Program-made: the position numbers and the translations under genes
Shown here: positions 1-8,808 of the stretch, in pieces
How positions within the stretch are numbered: position 1 is the first letter of the stretch
Layout of the letters: the number at the start of each line of letters is the position of its first letter
NCBI GenBank assembly: GCA_002747695.1
Contig: PDQD01000001.1
Span: forward strand, 1-33,165
Length of the DNA stretch: 33,165 nucleotides
Origin: Flavobacteriia bacterium
GTDB lineage: Bacteria; Bacteroidota; Bacteroidia; Flavobacteriales; Flavobacteriaceae
Reading direction: 5' to 3'
The notes under the pieces: generated by a model
Told to the model about the DNA's origin: nothing
The model's database searches: none
The model's input: only the letters and a program-made list of their open reading frames with translations

Positions 1-159
1 GTACAAAACACCATGCGTATGATTAACGCACTGATTGATGCCGACAAACTTTTTGATACCGAAATCTACCCGGACAGCAACCACGGTATTTATCAACGTA
101 AGAATACAAGATTACAGTTGTACAGACGTATGACAGCATTTATTCTGGAAAATCTTTAA
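1..159 (+). CDS. C-terminal end of an S9-family (prolyl oligopeptidase/DPP IV-like) peptidase, cut by the window edge
   Basis: An open frame runs from the first base to a TAA at 157-159 and gives 52 residues. The segment YPDSNHGI followed by a final helix rich in Arg, Leu and Tyr (RLQLYRRMTAFILENL) resembles the end of S9 serine peptidases such as dipeptidyl peptidase IV. In those enzymes the catalytic His sits in a short N-H-G context just before the last helix. The Ser and Asp of the triad would lie upstream, outside the window. Such enzymes in this phylum are usually periplasmic and release dipeptides from peptides. The identification rests on this short tail only, so the exact subfamily is open. 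Confidence 0.6.
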   Translation, partial: VQNTMRMINALIDADKLFDTEIYPDSNHGIYQRKNTRLQLYRRMTAFILENL

Positions 160-180
160 GATGGTTTAATTTATAATCCG

Positions 181-1893
181 ATGAACAAGTTATTTCCATT
201 TCTCAACTGGTTGACATTGGTCAAAACGACATGGAAAGATGATCTATTAGCCGGTTTTACCACCAGTTTTATCGTTTTACCACAAGCCATTGCTTTTGCG
301 ATGATTGCCGGTTTACCACCTATTTACGGGTTTTACACCGCATTAGTAACACCGGTGATAGCGGCGCTTTTCGGGTCGTCTTATCATTTGGTATCCGGGC
401 CTACTACTGCAAGCTCTATAGTCGTTTATACCACTTTATCACATTTTGTAAATCCGGACAATGATCTGGAAGCCTTCATCACCTTAGCCATGGTGTTGTC
501 GTTTCTTGCCGGTTTTTTTAAACTGATGATGGGTATTTTAAAAATGGGTAAGTTAGTCAACTTTGTATCACATTCGGTCATTGTGGGCTTTACTGCCGGT
601 GCCGGTATATTGATTGCTTTCAAGCAATTGCGCCATGTATTCAGTCTCAACATCCCACGGGGCAGCTCTATCATAGAGATTGCCGGCTACATTGTAAAGC
701 ATATTGCAAACATTAATCCGTGGACAGTTCTTATAGCTGTAGTCACCATTGGCATAGCAGTTGTTGTCCAACAATACATCAAACCTTTGTCGAAGTTTTA
801 CCTGCTAATTGCCATGGTTATAAGTACCTTATTAGCCTGGGCTATCGGTGGTCAATCCCTGGGCATAGAAACCATAGGACGTGTGCCCGCTTCACTTCCA
901 CCGTTTGAAATACCGGATTTGAGTTTTGACAATGTACAACGCATGAGTTCAGGAGCATTGGTACTGGCTTTACTCGGTCTCATTGAAGCTATTTCAATTT
1001 CCCGCAGTATTGCCTTACAATCGCACCAACGTATAGATACCAATCAGGAGTTTATTGGTCAGGGTATGGCTAATCTTGTTGGGAGTTTTTTTTCAAGTTA
1101 TGCCGGATCAGGTTCCTTTTCCCGTAGCTTTCTCAACTACAGGTTGAGTGCAAAAACCCCGATGGCATCTGTCTTTTCATCCATATTCCTCCTGATTACC
1201 GTTTTCTTTTTTATTGAATACGCTTCCTATCTGCCAATGGCAGCTATGGCTGGTATTATCATTTTGGTTGGCTACCGGCTGATTGATTTTAAACGTATCA
1301 GACAGATTGTCAAAAGCAGTAATAAAGAAACTGTTGTTCTGGGCATCACCTTTTTGGGGACTTTATTTTTTGAATTACAGTTTGCCGTATTGGCCGGAGT
1401 AATTGCATCCCTGTATTTTTATCTGGAGCGCACTTCAAACCCCAATATTGCTGTATTGGGGATTAATGAAGAGCATAAATTTGTCAACCTTATCAGGGCT
1501 GAAGGCTTAAAGGAATGCTCCAATCTCAAGGTGGTTCGTATAGACGGCTCACTATATTTTGCCGCTATAGAAAGGATTGCGGACTTTTTTGATGAGCTTT
1601 ATGACAATAACGAAGTTCAGAATATTCTGGTGGTGAGCAGAGGGATTAATTTTATCGATCTCGGCGCTGCCGAATGGCTGACACACGAAGTGAAACGGTG
1701 GCAAAAGAACCGGGGTGGCATTTATTTTAGCGGCATGAAACTTATTGCCCAAGACGTCCTTAAACGGGGCGGTTTTTTACAAGAAATGGGAACCGACATC
1801 TTTTACACCAATAAAACCAAGGCCATCACCGAAATTCATCTAAAATTTAACGGACCTTGTACAAGCAAAGCTTTTAAGGAATGTGAAGGGTGA
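181..1893 (+). CDS. SulP family inorganic anion transporter with C-terminal STAS domain
   Basis: This 570-residue inner-membrane protein has the SulP architecture. Roughly residues 20-430 form many hydrophobic segments and carry the conserved early stretch PQAIAFAMIAGLPPIYGFYT and the motif SGPTTASSIVV. A cytosolic STAS domain follows from about residue 449 (LKVVRIDGSLYFAAIERI) to about 555. SulP proteins move sulfate, bicarbonate or other anions, usually with H+ or Na+. The substrate cannot be read from sequence. Full length matches the family (about 550-600 residues). It starts 21 bases after the upstream peptidase stop, so the two may be co-transcribed, though a functional link is not obvious. 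Downstream lies a heptamer repeat array and then convergent genes. Confidence 0.93.
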   Translation: MNKLFPFLNWLTLVKTTWKDDLLAGFTTSFIVLPQAIAFAMIAGLPPIYGFYTALVTPVIAALFGSSYHLVSGPTTASSIVVYTTLSHFVNPDNDLEAFITLAMVLSFLAGFFKLMMGILKMGKLVNFVSHSVIVGFTAGAGILIAFKQLRHVFSLNIPRGSSIIEIAGYIVKHIANINPWTVLIAVVTIGIAVVVQQYIKPLSKFYLLIAMVISTLLAWAIGGQSLGIETIGRVPASLPPFEIPDLSFDNVQRMSSGALVLALLGLIEAISISRSIALQSHQRIDTNQEFIGQGMANLVGSFFSSYAGSGSFSRSFLNYRLSAKTPMASVFSSIFLLITVFFFIEYASYLPMAAMAGIIILVGYRLIDFKRIRQIVKSSNKETVVLGITFLGTLFFELQFAVLAGVIASLYFYLERTSNPNIAVLGINEEHKFVNLIRAEGLKECSNLKVVRIDGSLYFAAIERIADFFDELYDNNEVQNILVVSRGINFIDLGAAEWLTHEVKRWQKNRGGIYFSGMKLIAQDVLKRGGFLQEMGTDIFYTNKTKAITEIHLKFNGPCTSKAFKECEG

Positions 1894-2206
1894 GGATGGA
1901 GTGTGTAGTGGGTAGTTTGAAGTTGGCAGTAGGCAGTGGGGAGTGTGTAGTTTGCAGTAGGCAGTGGGTAGTCAGCAGTGAGTAGTTTGCAGTGGGTAGT
2001 TGGCACAGTGTGTTGTGGGCAGTGGGTTTATTCTAACTACAAAAAAGCTAAGTTCACCGCAACGCACGCAAAGATTTTGGTGTTTGACCTTATGCCTTCC
2101 GTCTCAAAACCACAAAGCCCACATTGAACACAAACGCTCCATCTTAATTCTCAATCAGTAAACCACAAAAAAGCCATAGGCAAAAGACTGACACAGCCAC
2201 AGCGTA
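1894..2206. other. Convergent intergenic gap: heptamer repeats, then unassigned sequence
   Basis: This 313-base gap lies between the ends of two convergent genes. Its first half (to about 2030) is the degenerate 7-bp repeat listed separately. The remainder (about 2031-2206) shows no convincing reading frame on either strand. A short stretch around 2053-2080 (CACCGCAACGCACGCAAAG) has a loose CGCA-type repeat look, too short to classify. No clear terminator hairpin was found. Confidence 0.6.
1899..2030. repeat. Degenerate 7-bp tandem repeat array (NNNNAGT), about 18 units
   Basis: Immediately after the SulP stop, the triplet AGT recurs every seven bases for about 130 bases, with intervening tetramers drawn mostly from GGGT, GGGG, GTGT, TTGC, AGGC, TGGC and GAGT. 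The periodicity loosens at the distal end (around 2000-2020). Because 7 is not a multiple of 3, translated frames look like heptapeptide repeats, but no gene is implied. It is the same repeat type as the longer array at 11902-12118, in the same orientation, and also between convergent genes. Confidence 0.9.
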
Positions 2207-3679
2207 TTATTCCTCCACTTTGATTTGCTCAACAGCTTTTTCGGGCGTCAGAATATTATAACCCCTCCAGAATGATGGATCATAGGCATTTAACACCTTT
2301 TTTGTATAATCTTTAGTGGGTTTAAAGCCCTCAAAAGTTTCCTTGAACACCGGTCTGTAATTAGAAAAAACAACTTCGGTTTTATTGGTATTAACACCGT
2401 ATATATCAAGATTAAATTTTAGTTTATTGATACGTTTTCTTCCTTTGACATTAGAATTTTTTTCTATAACATCAAAGGGTCTATCAACCCCAAACTCACT
2501 GACATTCAATTTATTGAAATAGGTCAAAAAATACTTACCATCAATCCGTTTAAAAATATACGTAGCCTTTAAACTCAGCTCATTCGCTTTAACCCCAAAC
2601 ATATTGAAAAGCTTATTATAAACAGCACGCGCTGATTGATATTCTGCCTTAACTATCCCAAAATCCTCAGCATTGACATAGAGTTTACCCTTAAATTTGG
2701 CTCTGCCCTTAGGGGTAAAACTCAAGATATAAACCCAATTGCCATCTATAGTCGTATAACCCTCTTTGGCAAATCTATACCGGTTAGATTTAAGCAAAAA
2801 GTCAATTTTAGACCCTTTTTTTAAGAAAAAGTCATCAAAGATAAACGCTCTTTTTTTAGTATCATCTGCTGTACTAACCAAGGTGTCTTTCTGCGCTTTA
2901 ATATCAGATTTCATCGTTTTGATAATACTATCTATAGATTCTGTTTTGTCCAAACGTATAATACCCGTACGTATAATAAGTCGTGAATCTGTTTTAAAAC
3001 TCTCCTGCATTAACTGCAAGACTTTGGCTTGTATTTTATCAACTGATGCCAACTCCTCTTTAGACTGTATCATCAATGTTCTCAACGGGATATAATGACC
3101 AGTATTAAAACCATTGAATACAGCGTCTGACAAAGTTTCATTGAGATAGACATAATCTCTGTTGAAACTATTGGTAAAGTCATCCATCGTATTTTGATTG
3201 ATTCCGTCAACGGTCGATTTTTTAACCGTCAGTTTAAATCGTTTGATGTTGTCGTTACCGGAGTTTCGTGAAAAAATCCGAGCTTTTTGATAGTTAATAT
3301 CGTAATTGGTATTTAACCCTTCCTTGACCTTACCTACAATATCTTCGGCAGTTAGAGCCCTGGTTTCAATAAATACCGGCACTGTTTGAAAAACATTTTC
3401 AACAAGTTTTACAGGATCAGGCACGGGTTTGTCAACCGGGAGTTGTAAGGTTTGATACCCCATACACATCACCGTCAATGAATCTGTAGGTTTGGGGTCT
3501 TCCACACTTATGGAAAAACGCCCTTCTTCATTACTCATAACCCCATTATAGGCTGACACTGTAACCGTTGCAAACGGAATAGGTTCATTCGTTTGAGAAT
3601 CAACAATAACTGATGATAAGGTTTGAGCATATATACTAACCGATAATAGAAAAAGTAAAATTGTAAATTTGGTGGACAT
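2207..3679 (-). CDS. Secreted CarboxypepD_reg-like domain protein of unknown function
   Basis: The protein is 490 residues if started at the Met at 3679, giving a clean signal peptide MSTKFTILLFLLSVSIYAQ. The frame is open to 3730, but the extra 17 residues would bury the signal, so 3679 is preferred. Residues about 20-95 form a carboxypeptidase regulatory-like (CarboxypepD_reg-like) beta domain: LSSVIVDSQTNEPIPFATV, then VMSNEEGRFSI and a GYQTL turn. The rest (about 100-490) contains beta-rich stretches such as VYILSFTPKGRAKFKGKLYV that resemble other large envelope proteins of this phylum. No catalytic motif was recognised. In this phylum the N-terminal domain is typical of periplasmic or outer-membrane proteins, often near TonB receptors, but no plug or barrel is present here. 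It is transcribed convergently with the SulP gene and separated from aroB by 157 bases. Confidence 0.8.
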   Translation of the reverse strand: MSTKFTILLFLLSVSIYAQTLSSVIVDSQTNEPIPFATVTVSAYNGVMSNEEGRFSISVEDPKPTDSLTVMCMGYQTLQLPVDKPVPDPVKLVENVFQTVPVFIETRALTAEDIVGKVKEGLNTNYDINYQKARIFSRNSGNDNIKRFKLTVKKSTVDGINQNTMDDFTNSFNRDYVYLNETLSDAVFNGFNTGHYIPLRTLMIQSKEELASVDKIQAKVLQLMQESFKTDSRLIIRTGIIRLDKTESIDSIIKTMKSDIKAQKDTLVSTADDTKKRAFIFDDFFLKKGSKIDFLLKSNRYRFAKEGYTTIDGNWVYILSFTPKGRAKFKGKLYVNAEDFGIVKAEYQSARAVYNKLFNMFGVKANELSLKATYIFKRIDGKYFLTYFNKLNVSEFGVDRPFDVIEKNSNVKGRKRINKLKFNLDIYGVNTNKTEVVFSNYRPVFKETFEGFKPTKDYTKKVLNAYDPSFWRGYNILTPEKAVEQIKVEE

Positions 3680-3836
3680 AAATAAATATTTTTTGGTAAA
3701 AGCAAAACTAAATGATACAGCAAAAACCAATTAATAATTTTCTTTTAATTTTTTATCAAAAGAACGTTAATACCTCAAAAGGTTTATTAAAATCTGTGTA
3801 GAATTATAAAATAACACCATCTGATTTATTACTACC

Positions 3837-4883
3837 TCAGGTGTAGAGAAGACGTTGATAATTTTCAAATGCCTGATAAACCTCATCAGTAGTAACTGTT
3901 ATATTCCATACGGCTTGTCCAATGTTTTTTAGTAAGACAAACTGCAAGGTATCATGACGGTTTTTCTTATCGTGCTTTAGATAAGTGATGATATGTTTTT
4001 GATCTTCATCAGACAATTGAGGCGTGGAAAAACGGGACTTTAACAGCAGTTGCCCTTCCCTGCACACTTCTTCCGGCAAACCTGTTTTGACATGAGACAG
4101 GTATAGCGCCATAATCATACCTATAGCAACCGCTTCGCCATGTCTTAACTGTTGCGCCTCAGGTTTAGTCAAGAAATAAGATTCTATGGCATGCCCCAAC
4201 GTATGCCCAAAATTGAGTGTTTTGCGCACACCCTGTTCCGTAAGATCCTGAGATACAATATTTTTTTTAATATTAACGCAACGTTTTATAACCTCATCAG
4301 AGGGGTAAGTGTCTTTATAAGATTGCAGTGTTTGATACAATTTTGCATCTGCCATAAAACCGTATTTATAGACTTCTCCCATACCGGAAAGACATTCTCT
4401 TTGGGGTAATGTTTTCAAATAAACAGGATCTATGCCTACAAGCAAAGGCTCTTGTATCACACCTATTTGATTTTTCAGACCATTAAAATCCACACCGGTT
4501 TTACCACCTATAGCCGCATCTACCATACCCAGCAATGTTGTTGGAATATTGATATAAGGCAGACCTCTCTTATAGGTCAAAGCTGCAAAACCTCCCATAT
4601 CAGTTACCACACCTCCACCCAGATTGATGATGAGACTGTTGCGGTCCACTTCCAGGTCTATCAGTTTTTGCCAAATATTTTGAACACTGATCATGTTTTT
4701 ATAAGCCTCTCCGGGCTTAATTTCAATATAATCAAAGTCAAATGTTACCAGATTTTCAAAAACAGGCAAACATATTTTTGACGTATTTTCATCAACAACA
4801 ACAATTACTTTTGAAAAAGCTATTTTTTTACAATATTTATTGAGGTATTGATATGTATTTCCCCTAAACAATACATTTGACAT
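3837..4883 (-). CDS. aroB: 3-dehydroquinate synthase
   Basis: AroB converts DAHP to 3-dehydroquinate, step two of the shikimate pathway to aromatic amino acids. It is a cytosolic NAD- and divalent-metal-dependent enzyme. The 348-residue protein has the family signatures in order: PGEAYKN near residue 57, the nucleotide-binding run INLGGGVVTDMGGFAALTYK (86-105), PTTLLGMVDAAIGGKTGVDF (114-133), the metal-ligand Glu in SGMGEVYKYG (166-175), and the metal-site His in NFGHTLGHAIE (224-234) and LRHGEAVAIGM (246-256). Length is normal (about 350). It is divergent from the proline dehydrogenase gene, with a 171-base shared upstream region that is very AT-rich. No specific regulatory motif was identified. 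Confidence 0.97.
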   Translation of the reverse strand: MSNVLFRGNTYQYLNKYCKKIAFSKVIVVVDENTSKICLPVFENLVTFDFDYIEIKPGEAYKNMISVQNIWQKLIDLEVDRNSLIINLGGGVVTDMGGFAALTYKRGLPYINIPTTLLGMVDAAIGGKTGVDFNGLKNQIGVIQEPLLVGIDPVYLKTLPQRECLSGMGEVYKYGFMADAKLYQTLQSYKDTYPSDEVIKRCVNIKKNIVSQDLTEQGVRKTLNFGHTLGHAIESYFLTKPEAQQLRHGEAVAIGMIMALYLSHVKTGLPEEVCREGQLLLKSRFSTPQLSDEDQKHIITYLKHDKKNRHDTLQFVLLKNIGQAVWNITVTTDEVYQAFENYQRLLYT

Positions 4884-5054
4884 AATTTTTAAATATTTGT
4901 TTAAAAAAAGACAAATATCATAAAAAAGGTTGAATAGGTATGTTTATTTTTACATTTTAGAAAATTGTTTGTAATTTTCGTCATTTATTCAGGCGATTTA
5001 TACAAATAATTTAAAGAATAAACATTTTTTTATAACACTAAAATCATCAATTTA

Positions 5055-6227
5055 ATGTTACCAGATTCTATTTTTGAAAACACAGAAGTTGCATTTGCAG
5101 TGAAATCTAACGCCGAGATAGAAAGGGCTTATTACCTTTTTAAAATGATCAAAAACGAGCCCATGGTAAAAATAGGGTCAAAAATCACAAAATTCGCCTT
5201 AAACATGCATTTACCGATTGAAGGCATCATAAAAACAACTGTTTTCAATCATTTTTGTGGCGGTGTATCTATAGACGAATGCATACCTACTGCAGAAAAA
5301 ATGTACACCAAAAAAGTTTGTTCGATATTTGATTATTCTGCGGAAGGCAAACAGGAAGAAGAAGCTTTTGACAAAGCTGTTGACATTACACTTGAAGTTA
5401 TAGACAAGGCGAAAGACAGAGTTTATATGCCGTTCACCGTTTTCAAACCTACAGGAATAGGTAGAGAAAAACTCTATGAAAAAGTAAGCGCCGGAGAGGC
5501 TTTAACCGATGAAGAAATTAAAGAATGGGAGCGCATCATTGCCAGGTATGAAAAAGTAGCTCAAGCATCTGTAAAACACGACGTCCGTCTATTGATTGAT
5601 GCGGAAGACTTCGCTATTCAAAAAGCCGCTGATGATGTTGCTGAAATGCTTATGGAAAAATACAACAAAGACAAAGCCCTCATCTATAGCACCCTGCAAA
5701 TGTACCGTAATGACAGACTGGATTATCTAAAATCTCTTTACGAACGTTCCCGCGACAAAGGCTTTCATATAGGCATGAAACTGGTACGTGGTGCTTATAT
5801 GGAAAAAGAACGCGAACGCGCTGAAAAAATGGGATATCCTGATCCTATCTGCAAAACCAAAGCTGATACAGACCAAATGTATAATGATGCCGTAAAATTT
5901 ATGTTTGACCATATAGACACTATGGCTATATATCTGGGTACTCACAATGAGAAAAGTACACTCATGCTGATCAACATGATAGAGCAATCAGGATTAAACA
6001 AGAATGACCACAGATTTTGGTTTGGTCAACTTTATGGCATGAGTGACCATATCACCTACAACCTTTCAAATCAAGGTTATAACGCAACAAAATATTTACC
6101 TTTCGGTCCGGTACGTGATGTGATGCCCTACCTTATCAGAAGAGCTGATGAAAACACCTCTGTAGGTAATCAAACCAATAGAGAGCTGGATTTATTAGCC
6201 AAAGAAAGAAAACGCAGAAAACTCTAA
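5055..6227 (+). CDS. Proline dehydrogenase (FAD-dependent, monofunctional)
   Basis: The enzyme oxidises proline to 1-pyrroline-5-carboxylate, passing electrons through FAD to the quinone pool. It is a peripheral membrane enzyme and the first step of proline catabolism. The 390-residue protein has the ProDH barrel signatures KLVRGAYMEKERERA (about 240-255), a GTHNEKS motif, FGQLYGMSDHI, and the C-terminal substrate-site region YLPFGPVRDVMPYLIRRADE that supplies the two Arg residues known in PutA-type ProDH to bind the proline carboxylate. It lacks a P5C dehydrogenase domain, so it is the stand-alone form with the longer N-terminal extension seen in this phylum. Its TAA stop directly abuts the stop of the 39-residue minus-strand gene. 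Confidence 0.94.
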   Translation: MLPDSIFENTEVAFAVKSNAEIERAYYLFKMIKNEPMVKIGSKITKFALNMHLPIEGIIKTTVFNHFCGGVSIDECIPTAEKMYTKKVCSIFDYSAEGKQEEEAFDKAVDITLEVIDKAKDRVYMPFTVFKPTGIGREKLYEKVSAGEALTDEEIKEWERIIARYEKVAQASVKHDVRLLIDAEDFAIQKAADDVAEMLMEKYNKDKALIYSTLQMYRNDRLDYLKSLYERSRDKGFHIGMKLVRGAYMEKERERAEKMGYPDPICKTKADTDQMYNDAVKFMFDHIDTMAIYLGTHNEKSTLMLINMIEQSGLNKNDHRFWFGQLYGMSDHITYNLSNQGYNATKYLPFGPVRDVMPYLIRRADENTSVGNQTNRELDLLAKERKRRKL

Positions 6228-6347
6228 TTATTTTTTCTTCTTACCGCCAAACATAAATAGTAATAACATGATAACTAGTCCGACAAACACCGTAAACATA
6301 ATTACGGCTTGTAAAATTGCATTATCGTAAGAAACTAATTCTAACAT
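6228..6347 (-). CDS. 39-residue single-span membrane protein with tetralysine tail
   Basis: This short frame runs from ATG at 6347 to TAA at 6228. Its translation begins MLELVSYDNAILQ, continues with one hydrophobic span of about 20 residues (VIMFTVFVGLVIMLLLFMF) and ends GGKKKK. The layout predicts one membrane helix with its lysine end in the cytoplasm (positive-inside rule). A TAnnTTTG box lies upstream on the same strand at 6403-6396, leaving a leader of about 40 bases. No known family was recognised, although very small proteins of this type are common in this phylum. Reality is supported by the clean hydrophobic and charged segmentation and by how exactly it fits the gap after the proline dehydrogenase stop. 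It is too short for coding statistics. Confidence 0.6.
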   Translation of the reverse strand: MLELVSYDNAILQAVIMFTVFVGLVIMLLLFMFGGKKKK

Positions 6348-6395
6348 ATTTAGTAAATATAAGATTGGTTATTATTTTTGATATTTTAAGTATTG

Positions 6396-6403
6396 CAAAC
6401 ATA
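6396..6403 (-). promoter_or_regulatory. Candidate Bacteroidota -7 box (TATGTTTG) for the 39-residue gene
   Basis: On the minus strand the sequence reads TATGTTTG, a full match to the TAnnTTTG -7 consensus described for Bacteroidota. The nearest TTG upstream on that strand (6431-6429) is about 25 bases away, longer than the usual 19-21, so the -33 element is weak. In AT-rich DNA such matches can occur by chance. Confidence 0.35.
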
Positions 6404-6425
6404 TTTCTTTTTATTTAAAAAAAAA

Positions 6426-6437
6426 TGACAATTGTCA
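6426..6437. repeat. Perfect 12-bp palindrome TGACAATTGTCA
   Basis: A perfect palindrome lies in the intergenic region between the 39-residue minus-strand gene and the alpha/beta hydrolase. It could be an operator shared by the two divergent genes. No specific regulator is known for it and nothing else in the window repeats it exactly. Confidence 0.4.
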
Positions 6438-6616
6438 ATTCTTAATTAATCTACCCTATTTCCCACCCCATTCTAAAGTTTTCGCCATTATGCAGAAGAT
6501 TCAGAATGGGTGTGTTATTTATTATACAATTTCTTTTAAGAGAATTTTTGACAATATTATGTTTAACTCAACCAAGAATAAATCTTTATTTTTACAGTCC
6601 AAAAATAACAATTCCC

Positions 6617-7471
6617 ATGTCTAAAGCTAACAAAAAAGTTTTTGCAATACCCAGACCCATTATTTATACCGGAAAATTACTACAAGTAATTTCTCCTAAA
6701 CTGGCTACAAATCTTGCGCTTAAGTTATTTCAAACGCCTTATAAGTTTAAGGCACCTGATCGAGAAAAAACCATGTTTCAACGGGCTCATAAAGAAAAAC
6801 TTTATATTCCTGTTCTGGACAAAAGAATTCAGGTCTACCACTGCGACCAACGCCCCGAAAAAGTGCTTATCGTTCATGGATGGGCCGGAAGAGGCACACA
6901 GCTGCACAGTATTGCTAAAATCTGTGTGGATCATGATATACAGGCTATTAGTTTTGATGCTCCGGCACATGGATACTCGGAAGGTAAGGTCTCAAATATG
7001 ACAGAGTTTATCAGTTGCATCCACGAGATCGACAGACAGTATGGTCCTTTCACCTATGCTATAGGTCATTCGCTGGGAGGCATGGCTCTTATGAATGCGG
7101 TTAAAGAAGGATTTAACATCAAAAAACTGGTAGTGATAGGCAGTGGTAATTCCATTACTACCATTTGCAACAATTTTGTCAAACGCCTGGAATTAAAACC
7201 TAAAATAGGTGGTTTATTAAAAGACCGGTTAGATGAACTATTAGGCAGTGATTCTGAAAATCTTTCCACCTACAGAGTTGCAGAGAACGTTAAAATTCCC
7301 GTATTAATCGTTCATGATACTCAGGACACAGAAGTCGATATCAAAGAAGCCCATCATATAGACACTGTTTTAGATCAGTCTGAACTGTTCATTACCACAG
7401 GACTCGGTCACCATAAAACACTATGGAAACCTGAAGTCTTAAATAAAATCATCCATTTTCTGAAATCTTAA
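6617..7471 (+). CDS. Alpha/beta hydrolase of unknown substrate
   Basis: The frame is open from 6506, but the Met at 6617 (MSKANKKVFAIPRPIIYTGK) gives a normal start and 284 residues, while the extra 37 residues look like translated intergenic DNA. The alpha/beta hydrolase fold is shown by VLIVHGWAGRG (about 83-93, oxyanion region), the nucleophile elbow GHSLGG (150-155, Ser152), an acidic candidate around IPVLIVHDTQDTEV (Asp235 or nearby) and the His of GLGHHKTL (265 or 266). There is no signal peptide, so it is probably cytosolic. Substrate cannot be assigned; esterases and lipases are the usual relatives. It is followed after 13 bases by the DUF2851 gene, so the two are likely co-transcribed. 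Confidence 0.85.
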   Translation: MSKANKKVFAIPRPIIYTGKLLQVISPKLATNLALKLFQTPYKFKAPDREKTMFQRAHKEKLYIPVLDKRIQVYHCDQRPEKVLIVHGWAGRGTQLHSIAKICVDHDIQAISFDAPAHGYSEGKVSNMTEFISCIHEIDRQYGPFTYAIGHSLGGMALMNAVKEGFNIKKLVVIGSGNSITTICNNFVKRLELKPKIGGLLKDRLDELLGSDSENLSTYRVAENVKIPVLIVHDTQDTEVDIKEAHHIDTVLDQSELFITTGLGHHKTLWKPEVLNKIIHFLKS

Positions 7472-7484
7472 TGTTTTAAAAGCT

Positions 7485-8756
7485 ATGAAAGAAGATTTTT
7501 TACATCATATTTGGCAATACCAATTGTTTAACACCAAAGATTTACAAACTACTCAGGGAGAAGCTTTATCCATAGAAAAAACAGGGTATTACAACCAACA
7601 CTCAGGACCTGATTTTCAACAGGCTCAACTCACCATCAATACCCAGCGCTGGGCCGGTCATGTAGAAATCCACCTCAAATCATCTGACTGGTATGCCCAC
7701 AACCACGAACAAGATGATCACTACAACAATGTTATCCTTCACGTAGTATGGGAAGACGATATTCCGGTATTCAGACCCAACAAAGAACCTATCAGCACAC
7801 TGGAACTCAAAGGATTGGTAAGCCAGCATCTTTTGCAAACCTACAACACCCTGACCGGGCAAGCAAATACCCATCCTACTTGCGCACCTTATATCACTGA
7901 CGTTAACAGCTTTGCTATAGACAAATGGTTAGAACGTCTGTACATCAGTCGTTTGGAACAAAAAACGCAAGGTTTAAACAGTATTCTAAACTCTATTAAC
8001 AACGATTGGGAATACATGCTTTTCATCTTATTAGCGCGTTATTTTGGGTTACAACGTAATGGCGAATGCTTTCAGCAAATGGCTTTACACATAAACTATA
8101 ACATCATTCAAAAAGAGCGGCACCACCCGCTACACTTAGAAGCTTTATTTATGGGGGTTACCGGGTTATTAAAAGACAATACCTCTGCCTATGCCCGTCA
8201 ATTGAATGATATTTATAAATATCTTGCCCATAAATACGACCTCAAACCGGCAAACATCTCTGCAGATTATTACCGTTTACGACCACCCAACTTCCCAACC
8301 ATCAGATTGTCTCAATTGGCAGAACTCTACACTCAAAAAACCAATATTTTTTCTCAAATCATCTCTGAAGATTATACGACTATTCACAAACACTTACAAA
8401 CCCGGACAAGCACCTATTGGCAGACGCATTACGTCTTCGACAAAACCCATAACAAACGGCTCAAAAAAACATCTGCAAGTTTTATCGACCTGTTGATTAT
8501 CAATGTCGTTATCCCTTTAAGATTTGCCTACCAACACTATATGGGCAATCCTGACTTCAACAGCATCACTTCACTACTGGAAGCCATAAAACCGGAACAG
8601 AATCACATTACCAAAACGTTTAAAACTCTCGGCATCAACACAGAAAACGCCCTGCATTCTCAAGCATTAATTACCTTGAATAATGAATTTTGCTTACCAA
8701 AAAACTGTTTGCAATGTGCCATAGGTTTGAAAATCTTAAAAAATCGTCCGTCTTAA
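7485..8756 (+). CDS. DUF2851 family protein
   Basis: The 423-residue protein begins MKEDFLHHIWQYQLFN and contains SGPDFQQAQLTI and GHVEIHLKSSDWYAHNHEQD. These are hallmarks of DUF2851, a family common in Bacteroidota with no established function. The His and Asp spacing in the second motif (H-x-K-S-S-D-W, then H-x-x-x-D-x-x-Y-N-N-V-I-L-H) is very well kept in the family as I recall it and looks like a metal or catalytic site, which is inference. The C terminus keeps three cysteines (FCLPKNCLQCAIG), also typical as I recall. No signal peptide or membrane span is seen. It sits between a hydrolase and a pRiA4b ORF-3-like gene on the same strand. Confidence 0.85.
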   Translation: MKEDFLHHIWQYQLFNTKDLQTTQGEALSIEKTGYYNQHSGPDFQQAQLTINTQRWAGHVEIHLKSSDWYAHNHEQDDHYNNVILHVVWEDDIPVFRPNKEPISTLELKGLVSQHLLQTYNTLTGQANTHPTCAPYITDVNSFAIDKWLERLYISRLEQKTQGLNSILNSINNDWEYMLFILLARYFGLQRNGECFQQMALHINYNIIQKERHHPLHLEALFMGVTGLLKDNTSAYARQLNDIYKYLAHKYDLKPANISADYYRLRPPNFPTIRLSQLAELYTQKTNIFSQIISEDYTTIHKHLQTRTSTYWQTHYVFDKTHNKRLKKTSASFIDLLIINVVIPLRFAYQHYMGNPDFNSITSLLEAIKPEQNHITKTFKTLGINTENALHSQALITLNNEFCLPKNCLQCAIGLKILKNRPS

Positions 8757-8768
8757 CATTTCTTTTGT

Positions 8769-8776
8769 TACCTTTG
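8769..8776 (+). promoter_or_regulatory. Candidate -7 box (TACCTTTG) before the pRiA4b ORF-3-like gene
   Basis: TACCTTTG matches TAnnTTTG exactly and lies 33 bases before the ATG at 8809. No TTG at the expected upstream distance is seen. It may allow separate expression of the last three genes of the plus-strand run. Confidence 0.35.
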
Positions 8777-8808
8777 AATACAAAGAATGTCATAAATCAC
8801 TATAAATT

